From NCBI GenBank assembly GCA_913775715.1, contig CAJYMC010000005.1, positions 1 to 64,000 of the forward strand: a stretch of 64,000 bases of DNA. The letters are read 5' to 3'. The notes under the pieces were generated by a model. That model saw only the letters and a list, made by a program, of their open reading frames with translations. It did not search any database and had not been told where the DNA came from. Below are positions 1 through 7,712 of this stretch, in pieces; the stretch's first letter is position 1; each line of letters begins with the position of its first letter. This DNA comes from an uncultured Exiguobacterium sp. GTDB taxonomy: Bacteria; Bacillota; Bacilli; Exiguobacteriales; Exiguobacteriaceae. A program made the position numbers and the translations under genes.

Positions 1-3
1 TCG

Positions 4-119
<116 letters not shown>

Positions 120-123
120 ACTT

Positions 124-155
124 GACCGATCTGTAGATTGCAGATCGGTCTTTTT
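124..155 (+). terminator. Terminator after 5S rRNA
   Basis: Perfect 10-bp stem GACCGATCTG/CAGATCGGTC with a 7-nt loop, followed by a T run. It sits a few bases after the 5S gene and ends the rRNA operon. Confidence 0.92.
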
Positions 156-185
156 GTGTACTCCTTTTAGATTAGGAAAGAAATA

Positions 186-220
186 AAAAACTGACAAATG
201 GACGTTAAGCGTCAGTTTTA
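186..220 (-). terminator. Terminator of the Nudix gene
   Basis: On the minus strand AAAACTGAC pairs with GTCAGTTTT and is followed by more T residues, just beyond the stop codon of the Nudix gene. Confidence 0.7.
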
Positions 221-235
221 AGCGAAGCATCTAGA

Positions 236-706
236 TTAAAAAGAATGGGTTGTGCTAAGAAGACGAGGTGTAACTTGCTGTAAGAGCGCTGCAGCACGCG
301 CTTCAAGCGGTGTTGGTAATTGATTCAGGGAGAAATACCGTAAGTCGAGACTCTCTCCGTCCGTCATTTGTAATGTACCCGATACGCCTTTTGCTTGAAA
401 GAGATGGATCACACTGTAGGTTTGATCGCCGTTTGGATAACGAAAGAAGTAATCAGGACCGGAAAAAACGTCTAGCAGCTGAACGCTGCGCGCTTGAAGT
501 CCGGTTTCTTCCTGTAACTCACGCATCGCGACTTCTTCCAGTGTCTCACCTGGTTCCATCGAACCACCGGGAAGTCCCCAACTGTGTGTATCTGAACGAT
601 ATTGAAATAGCAGTTCAGCTTGTGGGTTTAGGACGAGTACAGTCGCGCCCACGCTGATCAACGGTCGATTTCCTACGATTTTTCGTAAATCTAATAAATA
701 TCCCAT
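236..706 (-). CDS. Nudix hydrolase
   Basis: A 156-aa Nudix (MutT-type) pyrophosphohydrolase, which would cleave a nucleoside diphosphate linked to another moiety. The Nudix box starts at about residue 46: GGSMEPGETLEEVAMREL followed by EETG, matching GX5EX7REUXEEXGU with all metal-binding glutamates. The start ATG follows AAAGGAG with a 7-nt spacer. The gene stands alone, pointing toward the rRNA operon, with its own terminator. Substrate cannot be inferred from sequence; the family includes housecleaning enzymes for oxidised or non-canonical nucleotides and nucleotide sugars. Confidence 0.9.
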   Translation of the reverse strand: MGYLLDLRKIVGNRPLISVGATVLVLNPQAELLFQYRSDTHSWGLPGGSMEPGETLEEVAMRELQEETGLQARSVQLLDVFSGPDYFFRYPNGDQTYSVIHLFQAKGVSGTLQMTDGESLDLRYFSLNQLPTPLEARAAALLQQVTPRLLSTTHSF

Positions 707-835
707 CTGCTCACTCCTTTCGTATCAGTATAGAAGAATATTCATTATGATAGTTAGTAAAAAGAAATAAGGCAAAAAGACTTGCCAATTTAAAAGACAC
801 ATGTTATATTAATATCTGTCGAAACGTTATATCAT

Positions 836-912
<77 letters not shown>

Positions 913-946
913 ATTTTTAAATAATCAAATCCGAAACGTTTATCGT

Positions 947-1023
<77 letters not shown>

Positions 1024-1049
1024 ATTTTAAACTTAACTTCAACTTTACT

Positions 1050-1080
1050 ACGAAACGTTCAGCGTTTCGTATTTTTTTTT
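1050..1080 (+). terminator. Terminator after the tRNA pair
   Basis: ACGAAACG pairs with CGTTTCGT around a short loop and is followed by ATTTTTTTTT. It ends the tRNA-fMet transcript before tsaE. Confidence 0.88.
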
Positions 1081-1142
1081 GCCTTTTTCGTCCGGTACAA
1101 TAGAGAAGGACGAACAGTACGTATTAAAGGAGGAGACATCGT

Positions 1143-1592
1143 ATGATAGAACTGGAAATGAACAGCTTGGAGGAAACGACTGCCTTGGCCCTTGAACTCG
1201 GACGACGTGCTGAAGCAGGAATGGTCATTACGCTCGATGGAGATTTAGGTGCTGGGAAAACGACCTTTACGCAAAGCTTTGCGAAAGGGCTAGGTGTGAC
1301 GCGTCACGTCAACAGTCCAACCTTTACAATCATGAAAGTCTATACGGGACGTCTTCCTCTTTATCATATGGATGTCTATCGCCTGGAAGGTTCCGGTGAT
1401 GATATCGGACTTGAAGAATATTTGAATGGGGAAGGCGTCGCTGTCGTTGAGTGGTCTGAATTGATTGCGGACAGTCTTCCACCTGAACGGTTGGCAATCA
1501 CGATCACACGAACGGGTGACGATAGCCGACGTTTTGAGCTGACGCCGATCGGAGAACGATACATTACATTATGTGAGGGATTGAAATCATGA
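1143..1592 (+). CDS. tsaE: tRNA t6A biosynthesis ATPase TsaE
   Basis: A 149-aa P-loop ATPase of the TsaE/YjeE family. With TsaB and TsaD it makes threonylcarbamoyladenosine at A37 of ANN-decoding tRNAs. The Walker A motif GDLGAGKTTFTQ is at about residues 34-45, and the family motifs NSPTFTIM and YHMDVYR follow. An AAAGGAGG ribosome-binding site lies just before ATG. It is the first gene of tsaE-tsaB-rimI-tsaD, where each start overlaps the preceding stop, as in B. subtilis ydiB-ydiE. Translational coupling is likely. Confidence 0.95.
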   Translation: MIELEMNSLEETTALALELGRRAEAGMVITLDGDLGAGKTTFTQSFAKGLGVTRHVNSPTFTIMKVYTGRLPLYHMDVYRLEGSGDDIGLEEYLNGEGVAVVEWSELIADSLPPERLAITITRTGDDSRRFELTPIGERYITLCEGLKS

Positions 1593-2242
1593 AAATCGTA
1601 GCTATTGATACATCGACGAAACAATTATCGGTCGCTCTTTCAGACGGGAAACAGATTGTAGCAGAAGCTTCTTATGTCACGTCTTTGAATCATGCGACGA
1701 AACTCATGCCGTTACTTGAGCGCTTGATGGCGGAAGCAAAATGGACACCGGCTCAACTGACACGAATCGTCGTTGCTGACGGTCCTGGTTCTTATACGGG
1801 ATTACGGATTGGGGCGACGACAGCGAAGACCCTTGCCTATACACTCGGCATCGAGCTCGTTGCTATCTCTACACTTGAACTGATGGCAGCTTCGACCGGT
1901 CATACGGGACGCGTCGCAGCAATTCAAGATGCGCGGCGTGGAGCAGGGTTTGTTGGAGTATACGACGCCGGGAAACGAATCAGTGAAGAGCAGCATGTTG
2001 AGATTGCGTCTTTTGTAAAGACGTTACCGTCAGATACGCTCGTCACAGGAGACGTCGAGGCGTTCGAAGAGATTCTTCAGCCTTTCGAAAAGGCGGCTCC
2101 TGCTTTCCGGACGCCGCGTGCCGGCGTACTCGCTTTACTCGGTGCAACACGTCAGACGGTCGAAGCGCATGCGTTTGAGCCACGATACCTGCGTCTGGCT
2201 GAAGCAGAAGCGAAATGGATCGAGGCACAACGTCATGAGTAA
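1589..2242 (+). CDS. tsaB: t6A biosynthesis protein TsaB
   Basis: A 217-aa member of the ASKHA-fold TsaB/YeaZ family, a non-catalytic partner of TsaD in the threonylcarbamoyl-transfer complex. The N-terminal phosphate-loop-like IDTSTKQLSVAL and the family motif VADGPGSYTGLRIG (about residues 62-75) are plain. The start overlaps the tsaE stop by four bases (ATGA) and its 3' end overlaps rimI by eight bases. Confidence 0.95.
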   Translation: MKIVAIDTSTKQLSVALSDGKQIVAEASYVTSLNHATKLMPLLERLMAEAKWTPAQLTRIVVADGPGSYTGLRIGATTAKTLAYTLGIELVAISTLELMAASTGHTGRVAAIQDARRGAGFVGVYDAGKRISEEQHVEIASFVKTLPSDTLVTGDVEAFEEILQPFEKAAPAFRTPRAGVLALLGATRQTVEAHAFEPRYLRLAEAEAKWIEAQRHE

Positions 2243-2690
2243 GGGCATTCGTCGCATGACCGTACACGATGCTGCAGGTGTTCATGCGGTCGAACTCGAA
2301 TCGTTTGCGACACCGTGGACGCTAGATGCCTTCGAAGCGGAAATGACGCAAAATCCGAACGCTTATTATGTCGTTGCCGATCAAGACGGAATTGTCGGAT
2401 TTGCTGGTCTGTGGCACATCGCGGATGAAGGACATATTACGAATATTGCCGTCAAGCAGTCTCATCGCGGAAAAGGGCTCGGGGAAGACTTGCTAACGGC
2501 ATTGATCGCCGTCGGTCGTGCGCTTGGTTTGCGGGCAATGACACTCGAAGTACGTGTCTCGAACACACCAGCGCGGACTTTATATGAAAAGCTCGGATTC
2601 CAGTATGTCGGTGTCCGAAAGCGATATTATCAAGATAACAATGAAGATGCTGCCATCTACTGGCTGGAACTGGAGGGAGAAGACCTATGA
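2235..2690 (+). CDS. rimI: Ribosomal protein bS18 alanine N-acetyltransferase RimI
   Basis: A 151-aa GNAT acetyltransferase in the position of B. subtilis ydiD. The chosen ATG overlaps the tsaB stop and gives a product starting MSKGIRRM, of normal RimI length; an upstream in-frame start would bury more than 100 bases in tsaB. The acetyl-CoA loop [12 protein letters not shown] lies at about residues 76-87, followed by the RimI-typical [19 protein letters not shown]. Known RimI enzymes acetylate the N-terminal alanine of ribosomal protein S18. That substrate is inferred from family and position. Confidence 0.9.
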   Translation: MSKGIRRMTVHDAAGVHAVELESFATPWTLDAFEAEMTQNPNAYYVVADQDGIVGFAGLWHIADEGHITNIAVKQSHRGKGLGEDLLTALIAVGRALGLRAMTLEVRVSNTPARTLYEKLGFQYVGVRKRYYQDNNEDAAIYWLELEGEDL

Positions 2691-3694
2691 CACAACCATT
2701 GATTCTAGCAATCGAATCGAGTTGTGACGAAACGGCGGCTGCCGTCGTCCGCGGAGGAATCGACATCTTATCGAACGTCGTCTCGTCTCAAATCGAAAGT
2801 CATAAACGATTCGGTGGCGTCGTGCCTGAAGTGGCATCACGGCATCACGTTGAACGGATCACATACGTCATCGATGACGCCTTGACGGAAGCGAACGTCA
2901 CGATCGACGATATCGATGCGATCGCTGTTACGGAAGGACCTGGACTTGTCGGAGCACTACTCGTTGGCGTCAGCGCAGCGAAGGCACTCGCCTTTGCGCA
3001 TGATAAACCATTGATTGGTGTTCATCATATCGCAGGTCATATCTATGCAAATCGTCTCGTGCAAGAGCTTGAGTTCCCGCTAGTCTGTTTGATTGCATCA
3101 GGTGGACATACGGAACTGATTTACATGCCGGAAGACGGCGTATATGAAGTCATTGGTGAAACACGGGATGATGCCGCTGGGGAAGCATATGATAAAGTTG
3201 CTCGAACGTTGAAGTTACCGTATCCAGGTGGTCCACGAATCGATCAATTGGCACAGACCGGTCAGGATACGTTTCATTTTCCGCGTGTCTGGCTCGAGAA
3301 GGATTCGTATGACTTTAGCTTCAGCGGTTTAAAGTCAGCAGTAATCAATGCCGTGCATAACGCCGAACAACGGGGAGAAACGATTATTCCGGAAGATTTA
3401 GCCGCGAGTTTCCAAGCGAGCGTCGTCGAGGTACTCGTGACGAAGGCGGTCCGTGCTGTGAAGGATAAAGGGGGACGTCAACTGTTGCTTGCTGGTGGCG
3501 TCGCTGCCAACAAAGGATTACGTCAAGGTCTCGAAGCAGCGTGTGCGAAGGAAGGAATCGATCTCGTCATTCCGCCGATGCACCTGTGTGGAGACAATGC
3601 GGCGATGATTGGAGCAGCTGCGATTCATCCATATCGCGCGTTACGCCATTCGACACTTGCCATGAACGCAGAACCTGGGCTAGATTTAAAGTAA
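2687..3694 (+). CDS. tsaD: tRNA threonylcarbamoyltransferase TsaD
   Basis: A 335-aa TsaD/Gcp/Kae1 protein, the catalytic subunit that transfers the threonylcarbamoyl group from its adenylate to A37 of t[15 protein letters not shown] is at the N terminus. The metal-binding HHIAGH motif is near residues 111-116, and the [12 protein letters not shown] segment is near the C terminus. Length matches the family. The start overlaps the rimI stop (ATGA), completing a tightly coupled four-gene operon. Confidence 0.96.
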   Translation: MTQPLILAIESSCDETAAAVVRGGIDILSNVVSSQIESHKRFGGVVPEVASRHHVERITYVIDDALTEANVTIDDIDAIAVTEGPGLVGALLVGVSAAKALAFAHDKPLIGVHHIAGHIYANRLVQELEFPLVCLIASGGHTELIYMPEDGVYEVIGETRDDAAGEAYDKVARTLKLPYPGGPRIDQLAQTGQDTFHFPRVWLEKDSYDFSFSGLKSAVINAVHNAEQRGETIIPEDLAASFQASVVEVLVTKAVRAVKDKGGRQLLLAGGVAANKGLRQGLEAACAKEGIDLVIPPMHLCGDNAAMIGAAAIHPYRALRHSTLAMNAEPGLDLK

Positions 3695-3722
3695 GGAATC
3701 CGAACAACTTGGGGGAAATGGA

Positions 3723-4292
3723 ATGAAAAAAGTCATCATCGCATTGTTAGCGGTACTGGTCATCGTCGCGATCGGACTTCAGATCCGAGAAATCGTCAAC
3801 GCATACCAAGTCGCCTATAAGGAAGAACTCGTACCCGATAAGAAAGCGGTCGAGACGAATACGAAACAACGTCCACTTTATGAAATCGGACGAGCAGAAG
3901 GGGAAAAGACCCGGATTCAAAAGTTATATGCTTTTGATCAGACAGTCAATGGTAAGCTCACTAACGTCGTCATCGTCGATCGGAAGTATGGTTTAACGAA
4001 CAAGGCGAGTGATGATTATTTCACGATTGCTCCCGGAACACCGGTGACAGATCAAGAGAAGAAGTCATTTGAACCGATGATTCAAAAGATGGATGCGGAA
4101 CAGGTCCAAGCAGAAGTAATCTCGAAGCATGAGGTGACGGCTGTTGAGAACAATAAAAAACGGACTGTGACGTTATTTAAGGTCTTCTATAAAGATACGG
4201 ATCAAAACGAATACCTCTTCTTTATTGAAAAAGAGGGCGGGCTGAAACTCGATTTATTCAAGAAGGGCTACTCACGTCTTTCGAATTACTAA
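3723..4292 (+). CDS. Membrane-anchored protein of unknown function
   Basis: 189 aa with a single N-terminal hydrophobic helix (about residues 4-22) and a polar exported domain rich in Lys, Glu and Asp. There is no cysteine after the helix, so it is probably an uncleaved anchor. The organisation recalls small extracytoplasmic proteins such as B. subtilis YpmB (DUF5590), but no diagnostic motif is visible and that comparison is weak. It begins 28 bp after tsaD, preceded by GGGGGAAATGG, and probably shares the tsa transcript. A strong terminator follows. Confidence 0.75.
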   Translation: MKKVIIALLAVLVIVAIGLQIREIVNAYQVAYKEELVPDKKAVETNTKQRPLYEIGRAEGEKTRIQKLYAFDQTVNGKLTNVVIVDRKYGLTNKASDDYFTIAPGTPVTDQEKKSFEPMIQKMDAEQVQAEVISKHEVTAVENNKKRTVTLFKVFYKDTDQNEYLFFIEKEGGLKLDLFKKGYSRLSNY

Positions 4293-4301
4293 ATCCATGA
4301 A

Positions 4302-4333
4302 AACAGCGGATTCCTAAACAGGAGTCCGCTGTT
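4302..4333. terminator. Bidirectional terminator
   Basis: Stem AACAGCGGATTCCT/AGGAGTCCGCTGTT with one mismatch and a short AAAC loop, between converging genes. Confidence 0.8.
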
Positions 4334-4339
4334 GTTCGT

Positions 4340-4999
4340 TCATTGCCATTCAGTGATACCCGTCAAGTCATCATAGATACGATCGGGATCGAGATTCAAT
4401 TCCTCAACCGGAAGTCCATTTCGATTGATCCATGCCGTTTTGAAGCCGAAACTCTTTGCCCCGGTGATGTCCCAACCGTTCGAGGACATGAAAAGGATCT
4501 CCTCGCGTTTTAGACCGAGTGTATTTAACGCATGCATATAAGAAGCAGGTGCTGGTTTATATTGTTTAATGTCATCGACACTGACGAGATGTTCGAACCG
4601 ATCGGCTAAGCCTGACTGTTCGATCAGCGGATCGAGCATATCATGGGAACCATTCGAGAAGACGACCAGACGCTTATCCGCCATCGTCTCGAGAACGGAG
4701 CTGACTTCAGGATACACATCAAGCGTCAGGTACGTCTCCATTAAGGTCGTGATTTGTTCCTCGGTCACATGGAGCTTCAGTTCGAGTAACGTGTAACGGA
4801 GGGCATCTTGTGTCACTTGGCTGAACGGCACGTATTGCCCGTTCAATTGCCGGAGGAAAGAGTACTCCAGTTGTTTCTCCCGCCAGCGTTTGCTGATCGC
4901 TTCTCCGTGATCCGGATACAGCGCTTCGGCTTGTTCTTTGACGGAATGGACATCGAATAATGTACCGTAGACGTCAAAGACGAGTGCTTGAATCGTCAT
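4340..4999 (-). CDS. HAD hydrolase, type II haloacid dehalogenase family
   Basis: 219 aa with the haloacid dehalogenase fold. Motif I, FDVYGTLFD (about residues 8-16), carries the nucleophilic Asp and the Tyr typical of (S)-2-haloacid dehalogenases. Motif II is VVFSNGS, the conserved Lys is in YKPAPASY, and the acidic tail is MSSNGWDITGAKSFGF. These residues match the L-2-haloacid dehalogenase subfamily, which hydrolyses 2-haloalkanoic acids. Many members act on unknown or phosphorylated substrates, so the activity is not certain. It lies 68 bp downstream of the flavodoxin on the same strand and could be read through from it. Confidence 0.88.
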   Translation of the reverse strand: MTIQALVFDVYGTLFDVHSVKEQAEALYPDHGEAISKRWREKQLEYSFLRQLNGQYVPFSQVTQDALRYTLLELKLHVTEEQITTLMETYLTLDVYPEVSSVLETMADKRLVVFSNGSHDMLDPLIEQSGLADRFEHLVSVDDIKQYKPAPASYMHALNTLGLKREEILFMSSNGWDITGAKSFGFKTAWINRNGLPVEELNLDPDRIYDDLTGITEWQ

Positions 5000-5067
5000 A
5001 AAACATTCATCTCACTTTCATAGAGTCTGCTTTAACGATTCCCTTACAGTACGGATTCAAACGACAC

Positions 5068-5523
5068 TCAAGCATGAACCTGTTGCAAAAAGCGATGAAA
5101 CGTTTGCGCGAACGCACGACAAGCGGCTTGTTTCTCCGGGGTATTCGGATCAAACTCAATTTTCAAGCCATCGGTGACGATTGTCGCACCGGCTTCTTTT
5201 AACGCTCCTTCGATCAAATCAACGGCTGCGCAGTACTTCGGATAATCAAGATCCCCCGAACCAAAAGCAGCCGCCGGTATCCCGTCTAAGGATTGTTCGC
5301 GGAGTTCCTCAACGAAGTCTTCTGCTTCATACGGTAAATCACCGTCTCCCCACGTATATGAGCCGAGTAAAAGACCATCAAAACGTGATAAGTCCTCCCC
5401 GACGAATTGATCCAGTTCCGTGATCGTCACCTTGACATCGTGTTGCTCGAGTTCATGTTGAATGAGCGAGACGATATCTTCCGTATTACCGGACATGCTG
5501 ACGAATCCAATCGCGATATGCAT
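5068..5523 (-). CDS. Flavodoxin, iron-regulated
   Basis: 151-aa short-chain flavodoxin, an FMN electron carrier that can replace ferredoxin under iron shortage. The FMN phosphate loop is SMSGNTEDIV (about residues 9-18), followed by GSYTWGDGDLP and the aromatic FMN-stacking region FGSGDLDYPKYC. An upstream in-frame ATG would encode the ribosome-binding site AAAGGAGG as Lys-Gly-Gly, so the start used is the ATG 8 bp after it. A perfect Fur palindrome lies 36 bp upstream of the start, implying repression when iron is abundant, as for B. subtilis ykuNOP. Confidence 0.92.
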   Translation of the reverse strand: MHIAIGFVSMSGNTEDIVSLIQHELEQHDVKVTITELDQFVGEDLSRFDGLLLGSYTWGDGDLPYEAEDFVEELREQSLDGIPAAAFGSGDLDYPKYCAAVDLIEGALKEAGATIVTDGLKIEFDPNTPEKQAACRAFAQTFHRFLQQVHA

Positions 5524-5558
5524 GCATCTTCCTCCTTTCACTGTACTTCTCTACTTTA

Positions 5559-5577
5559 ATTGATAATGATTATCAAT
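5559..5577 (-). promoter_or_regulatory. Fur box of the flavodoxin gene
   Basis: ATTGATAATGATTATCAAT is a perfect 9-1-9 palindrome containing the Fur 7-1-7 core TGATAAT-N-ATTATCA. It lies between the flavodoxin start and the hxlR gene, where Fur would block flavodoxin transcription. Confidence 0.9.
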
Positions 5578-5591
5578 GTCAAAGGACATAT

Positions 5592-5622
5592 AAAAAAGCA
5601 CCTTCCGAAGAAGATGCTTTTC
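5592..5622 (-). terminator. Terminator after hxlR-type gene
   Basis: On the minus strand AAAAGCATCTT and AAGGTGCTTTT form an imperfect stem followed by T residues, directly after the regulator stop codon. Confidence 0.65.
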
Positions 5623-5628
5623 TATACA

Positions 5629-5949
5629 TTAGTCTTGTAGTTCGGCCCATTCCTCAATGGAACGAATGACCGGTTCGAGTTGGCGCCCTTTGTCGGTCAA
5701 ACTGTATTGAATCTTAATCGGACGATCGGGAATGACAGTCCGGATGACGATGCCTTCCGCTTCGAGCTCCTTCATACGTTCCGTGAGCATACGACCTGAT
5801 AATTCGGGAATGGCATCTTGAATCTCATTGAAACGACATGTCTTCGTCAACAAGTGGCGTAAGATCAGACCTGTCCATTTCTTACCTAAGATTTCAAAGG
5901 CATGTTCGACTTTGGGACAAAGAGCCGGTTGGATTGCGACTTCTTCCAT
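5629..5949 (-). CDS. HxlR/MarR-type winged-helix regulator
   Basis: 106-aa HxlR-family repressor or activator (winged helix). Typical features are CPKVEHAFEILGKKWTGLIL at the N terminus, RFNEIQDAIPELSGRMLTERM as the recognition region, and IQYSLTDKGRQL as the wing. A GTG two codons upstream is possible, but the ATG has better spacing (9 nt) from AAAGGA. It is divergent from doxX and a flavin reductase gene, and three copies of a palindrome fill the shared intergenic region. HxlR relatives such as B. subtilis HypR, CatR and YodB sense electrophiles, quinones or disulfide stress. A cysteine (Cys12 in this numbering) is present near the N terminus, as in those sensors, which supports a thiol-sensing role as inference. 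Confidence 0.9.
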   Translation of the reverse strand: MEEVAIQPALCPKVEHAFEILGKKWTGLILRHLLTKTCRFNEIQDAIPELSGRMLTERMKELEAEGIVIRTVIPDRPIKIQYSLTDKGRQLEPVIRSIEEWAELQD

Positions 5950-6008
5950 CAGCACTCATCCTTTCTATAGTTGTAGTATACCCGCTTCTGCTAAAAAAAT
6001 CGAATCAT

Positions 6009-6100
6009 TTTACTTAATGTAACAAAAAGAACTAAAACAAATCTATTTACTTTTAGTAAGTGATAGGATATAGTCTGTTTATCGAGTTACTTAAAGTAAC
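6009..6100. promoter_or_regulatory. Triple palindromic operator between hxlR-type gene and doxX
   Basis: Three 15-bp imperfect palindromes share the consensus KTTACTTWWWGTAAS: TTTACTTAATGTAAC (6009-6023), TTTACTTTTAGTAAG (6046-6060) and GTTACTTAAAGTAAC (6086-6100). Start-to-start spacing is 37 and 40 bp, close to whole helical turns. They lie in the 183-bp divergent region and most likely bind the adjacent HxlR-type regulator. Binding is inferred. Confidence 0.8.
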
Positions 6101-6132
6101 TAAAATACATTAGGTAAAAGGAGAAGAGAGAA

Positions 6133-6531
6133 ATGATGGATACAGGACTTTTAATCATTCGTTTAATCATTGGCTTAACGTTTGCTGCACACGGGACACA
6201 AAAATTATTTGGTTGGTTCGGCGGACACGGAATCGCTGGAACAGGCGGTTGGTTCGAATCAATCGGCATGAAGCCAGGGAAGGCACTCGCGATTACAGCA
6301 GGTCTTGCTGAATTGATCGGCGGCTTGTTGTTTGCAGGAGGTGTGTTCCTCTGGATCGCAGCACTCCTCATCGTCGGATCGATGCTTGTCGCAATCGTTA
6401 AAGTACATGGTGCGAATGGTTACTGGGTGACTCAGAACGGGTACGAATACAACATGGCATTGATCGTCATCGCGCTTGGTGTAGCGATGATCGGTGCTGG
6501 AGACTACTCACTCGCTGCACTCATCGGGTGA
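6133..6531 (+). CDS. DoxX family membrane protein
   Basis: 132-aa integral membrane protein with four hydrophobic segments (about residues 3-20, 50-65, 70-92 and 105-125). The family signature GLTFAAHGTQKLFGWFGGHG lies at residues 13-32. DoxX relatives in Bacillus (YfiD, MhqP, CatD) belong to quinone, catechol or diamide stress operons with oxidoreductases. Here it precedes a flavin reductase by 19 bp and is divergent from an HxlR-type regulator, the same arrangement. Two adjacent ATG codons follow AAAAGGAGAAG, and either could start. Confidence 0.92.
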   Translation: MMDTGLLIIRLIIGLTFAAHGTQKLFGWFGGHGIAGTGGWFESIGMKPGKALAITAGLAELIGGLLFAGGVFLWIAALLIVGSMLVAIVKVHGANGYWVTQNGYEYNMALIVIALGVAMIGAGDYSLAALIG

Positions 6532-6550
6532 AGAAAAAGGTGGGTCATTC

Positions 6551-7144
6551 ATGAAGTTTGAGGCATCAACGCTTAGCGCAAAAGACAATTATAAATTACT
6601 GATCGGAAGCATCATTCCGCGTCCAATCGCCTTCGTGACAACGCAAGGAGAAGACGGGACGGTCAACGCCGCACCGTTTTCCTTCTTTACGGTCGCTTCA
6701 AGCAGTCCGCCGCAACTGGTGATCGCCGTACAACGGACGGATCAGGGGCAGAAGGATACGGCACGTAACATCTTAGCGAAACAAAGTTATGTCATCCATA
6801 TCGTCAGCGAAGAGATCGTCGACGCAGTCAATGAGACAGCAGCGCCACTTGCTTACGGTGAAAGTGAGCTTAAGCGGACGGATTTAACACTCGTCGATAG
6901 TGACGCAATCGAAGTACCGGGAATCGCGGAAGCGAAAATTCGCTTCGAGATGCGCTTGACGCAACACGTCGAGCTAGAAGGTGCCGATCTGTTGATTGGG
7001 GAAGTACTGCGCTATCACGTCGCGGATGAACTCGTCGAGTCGTTCCGGATTGACGCGGCAGGTCTGAAGGCTGTCGCTCGTTTAGCAGGAAATGATTATG
7101 CGACGATCGGGAAGACGTTTACGATTGCTCGACCGACAAAATGA
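6551..7144 (+). CDS. Flavin reductase-like FMN-binding oxidoreductase
   Basis: 197-aa flavin reductase-like domain protein of the split-barrel FMN-binding type (B. subtilis YwrF relatives). The flavin-binding N-terminal segment IIPRPIAFVTT and the NAAPFSFFTV loop are typical. The start is the ATG preceded by AAAGGTGGG; an earlier in-frame start overlaps doxX and has no ribosome-binding site. It is co-transcribed with doxX and probably controlled by the HxlR-type regulator, so a role in reducing quinones or other electrophiles is plausible but inferred. Confidence 0.88.
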   Translation: MKFEASTLSAKDNYKLLIGSIIPRPIAFVTTQGEDGTVNAAPFSFFTVASSSPPQLVIAVQRTDQGQKDTARNILAKQSYVIHIVSEEIVDAVNETAAPLAYGESELKRTDLTLVDSDAIEVPGIAEAKIRFEMRLTQHVELEGADLLIGEVLRYHVADELVESFRIDAAGLKAVARLAGNDYATIGKTFTIARPTK

Positions 7145-7207
7145 TGGAAGTGTGAATGCCTGATTCATCGTCTGATCCATTCTGACGACGAACGTTTCGA
7201 TTCAAAC

Positions 7208-7256
7208 AAAAGGAGTGGAGATTCCGGTAGCTAGACCGGTCTCTACACTCCTTTTT
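7208..7256. terminator. Bidirectional terminator
   Basis: AAAAGGAGTG.GAGA pairs with TCTCTACACTCCTTTT around an inner CCGGT/ACCGG hairpin, with A and T runs on both sides, between the flavin reductase gene and the converging membrane protein gene. Confidence 0.85.
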
Positions 7257-7289
7257 CTTATATCGCACCTCTAATGAGTTAATTAAACT

Positions 7290-7712
7290 TCAAGGTTGCG
7301 GATCAATTTCGTTTGAAGAGGCTTCAAGACCATGACGTTTACTGTACTGATAGCCATCAAGTAAATAGAACACGATGGCCAGCGCCCAGATTCCGACGCA
7401 GCTGATCAAGAAAGCGATGAGCGGTGAGACCCTACCATAATACGATAGGATCAACGGATCATTGAGCTCGACGAATAGCTGTGTCGTCAGAAGCGTACAA
7501 CAGAGTCCCGAGAGTAGACTGACGAGAAGACCACTCCATGTCTGGATGACGAGACCGATCATACATGAGATGAGGATGAACAATAAGTAAACGGCATTAA
7601 AGGCATCCGGTCGGATAAAGACGGATACATAATCGGCATACAACGGCACGAAATAGAGAACACCGGATAGTAATCCTAAGATGAGGTTAATGAAAAAACT
7701 TTTCGTCCGCAT
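7290..7712 (-). CDS. Four-helix membrane protein of unknown function
   Basis: 140 aa with four predicted membrane helices and a short polar tail. It is not recognised. The start is taken at the ATG that overlaps the ABC-F stop codon (TGATG), preceded by GGGAG; an in-frame ATG six codons earlier lies inside the ABC-F gene. This overlap suggests translational coupling to the ABC-F gene. No catalytic or binding motif can be seen. Confidence 0.75.
   Translation of the reverse strand: MRTKSFFINLILGLLSGVLYFVPLYADYVSVFIRPDAFNAVYLLFILISCMIGLVIQTWSGLLVSLLSGLCCTLLTTQLFVELNDPLILSYYGRVSPLIAFLISCVGIWALAIVFYLLDGYQYSKRHGLEASSNEIDPQP

Noticed and set aside
310..657. Plus-strand frame overlapping the Nudix gene
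   Set aside because: It is fully antisense to a clear Nudix gene and has no ribosome-binding site.
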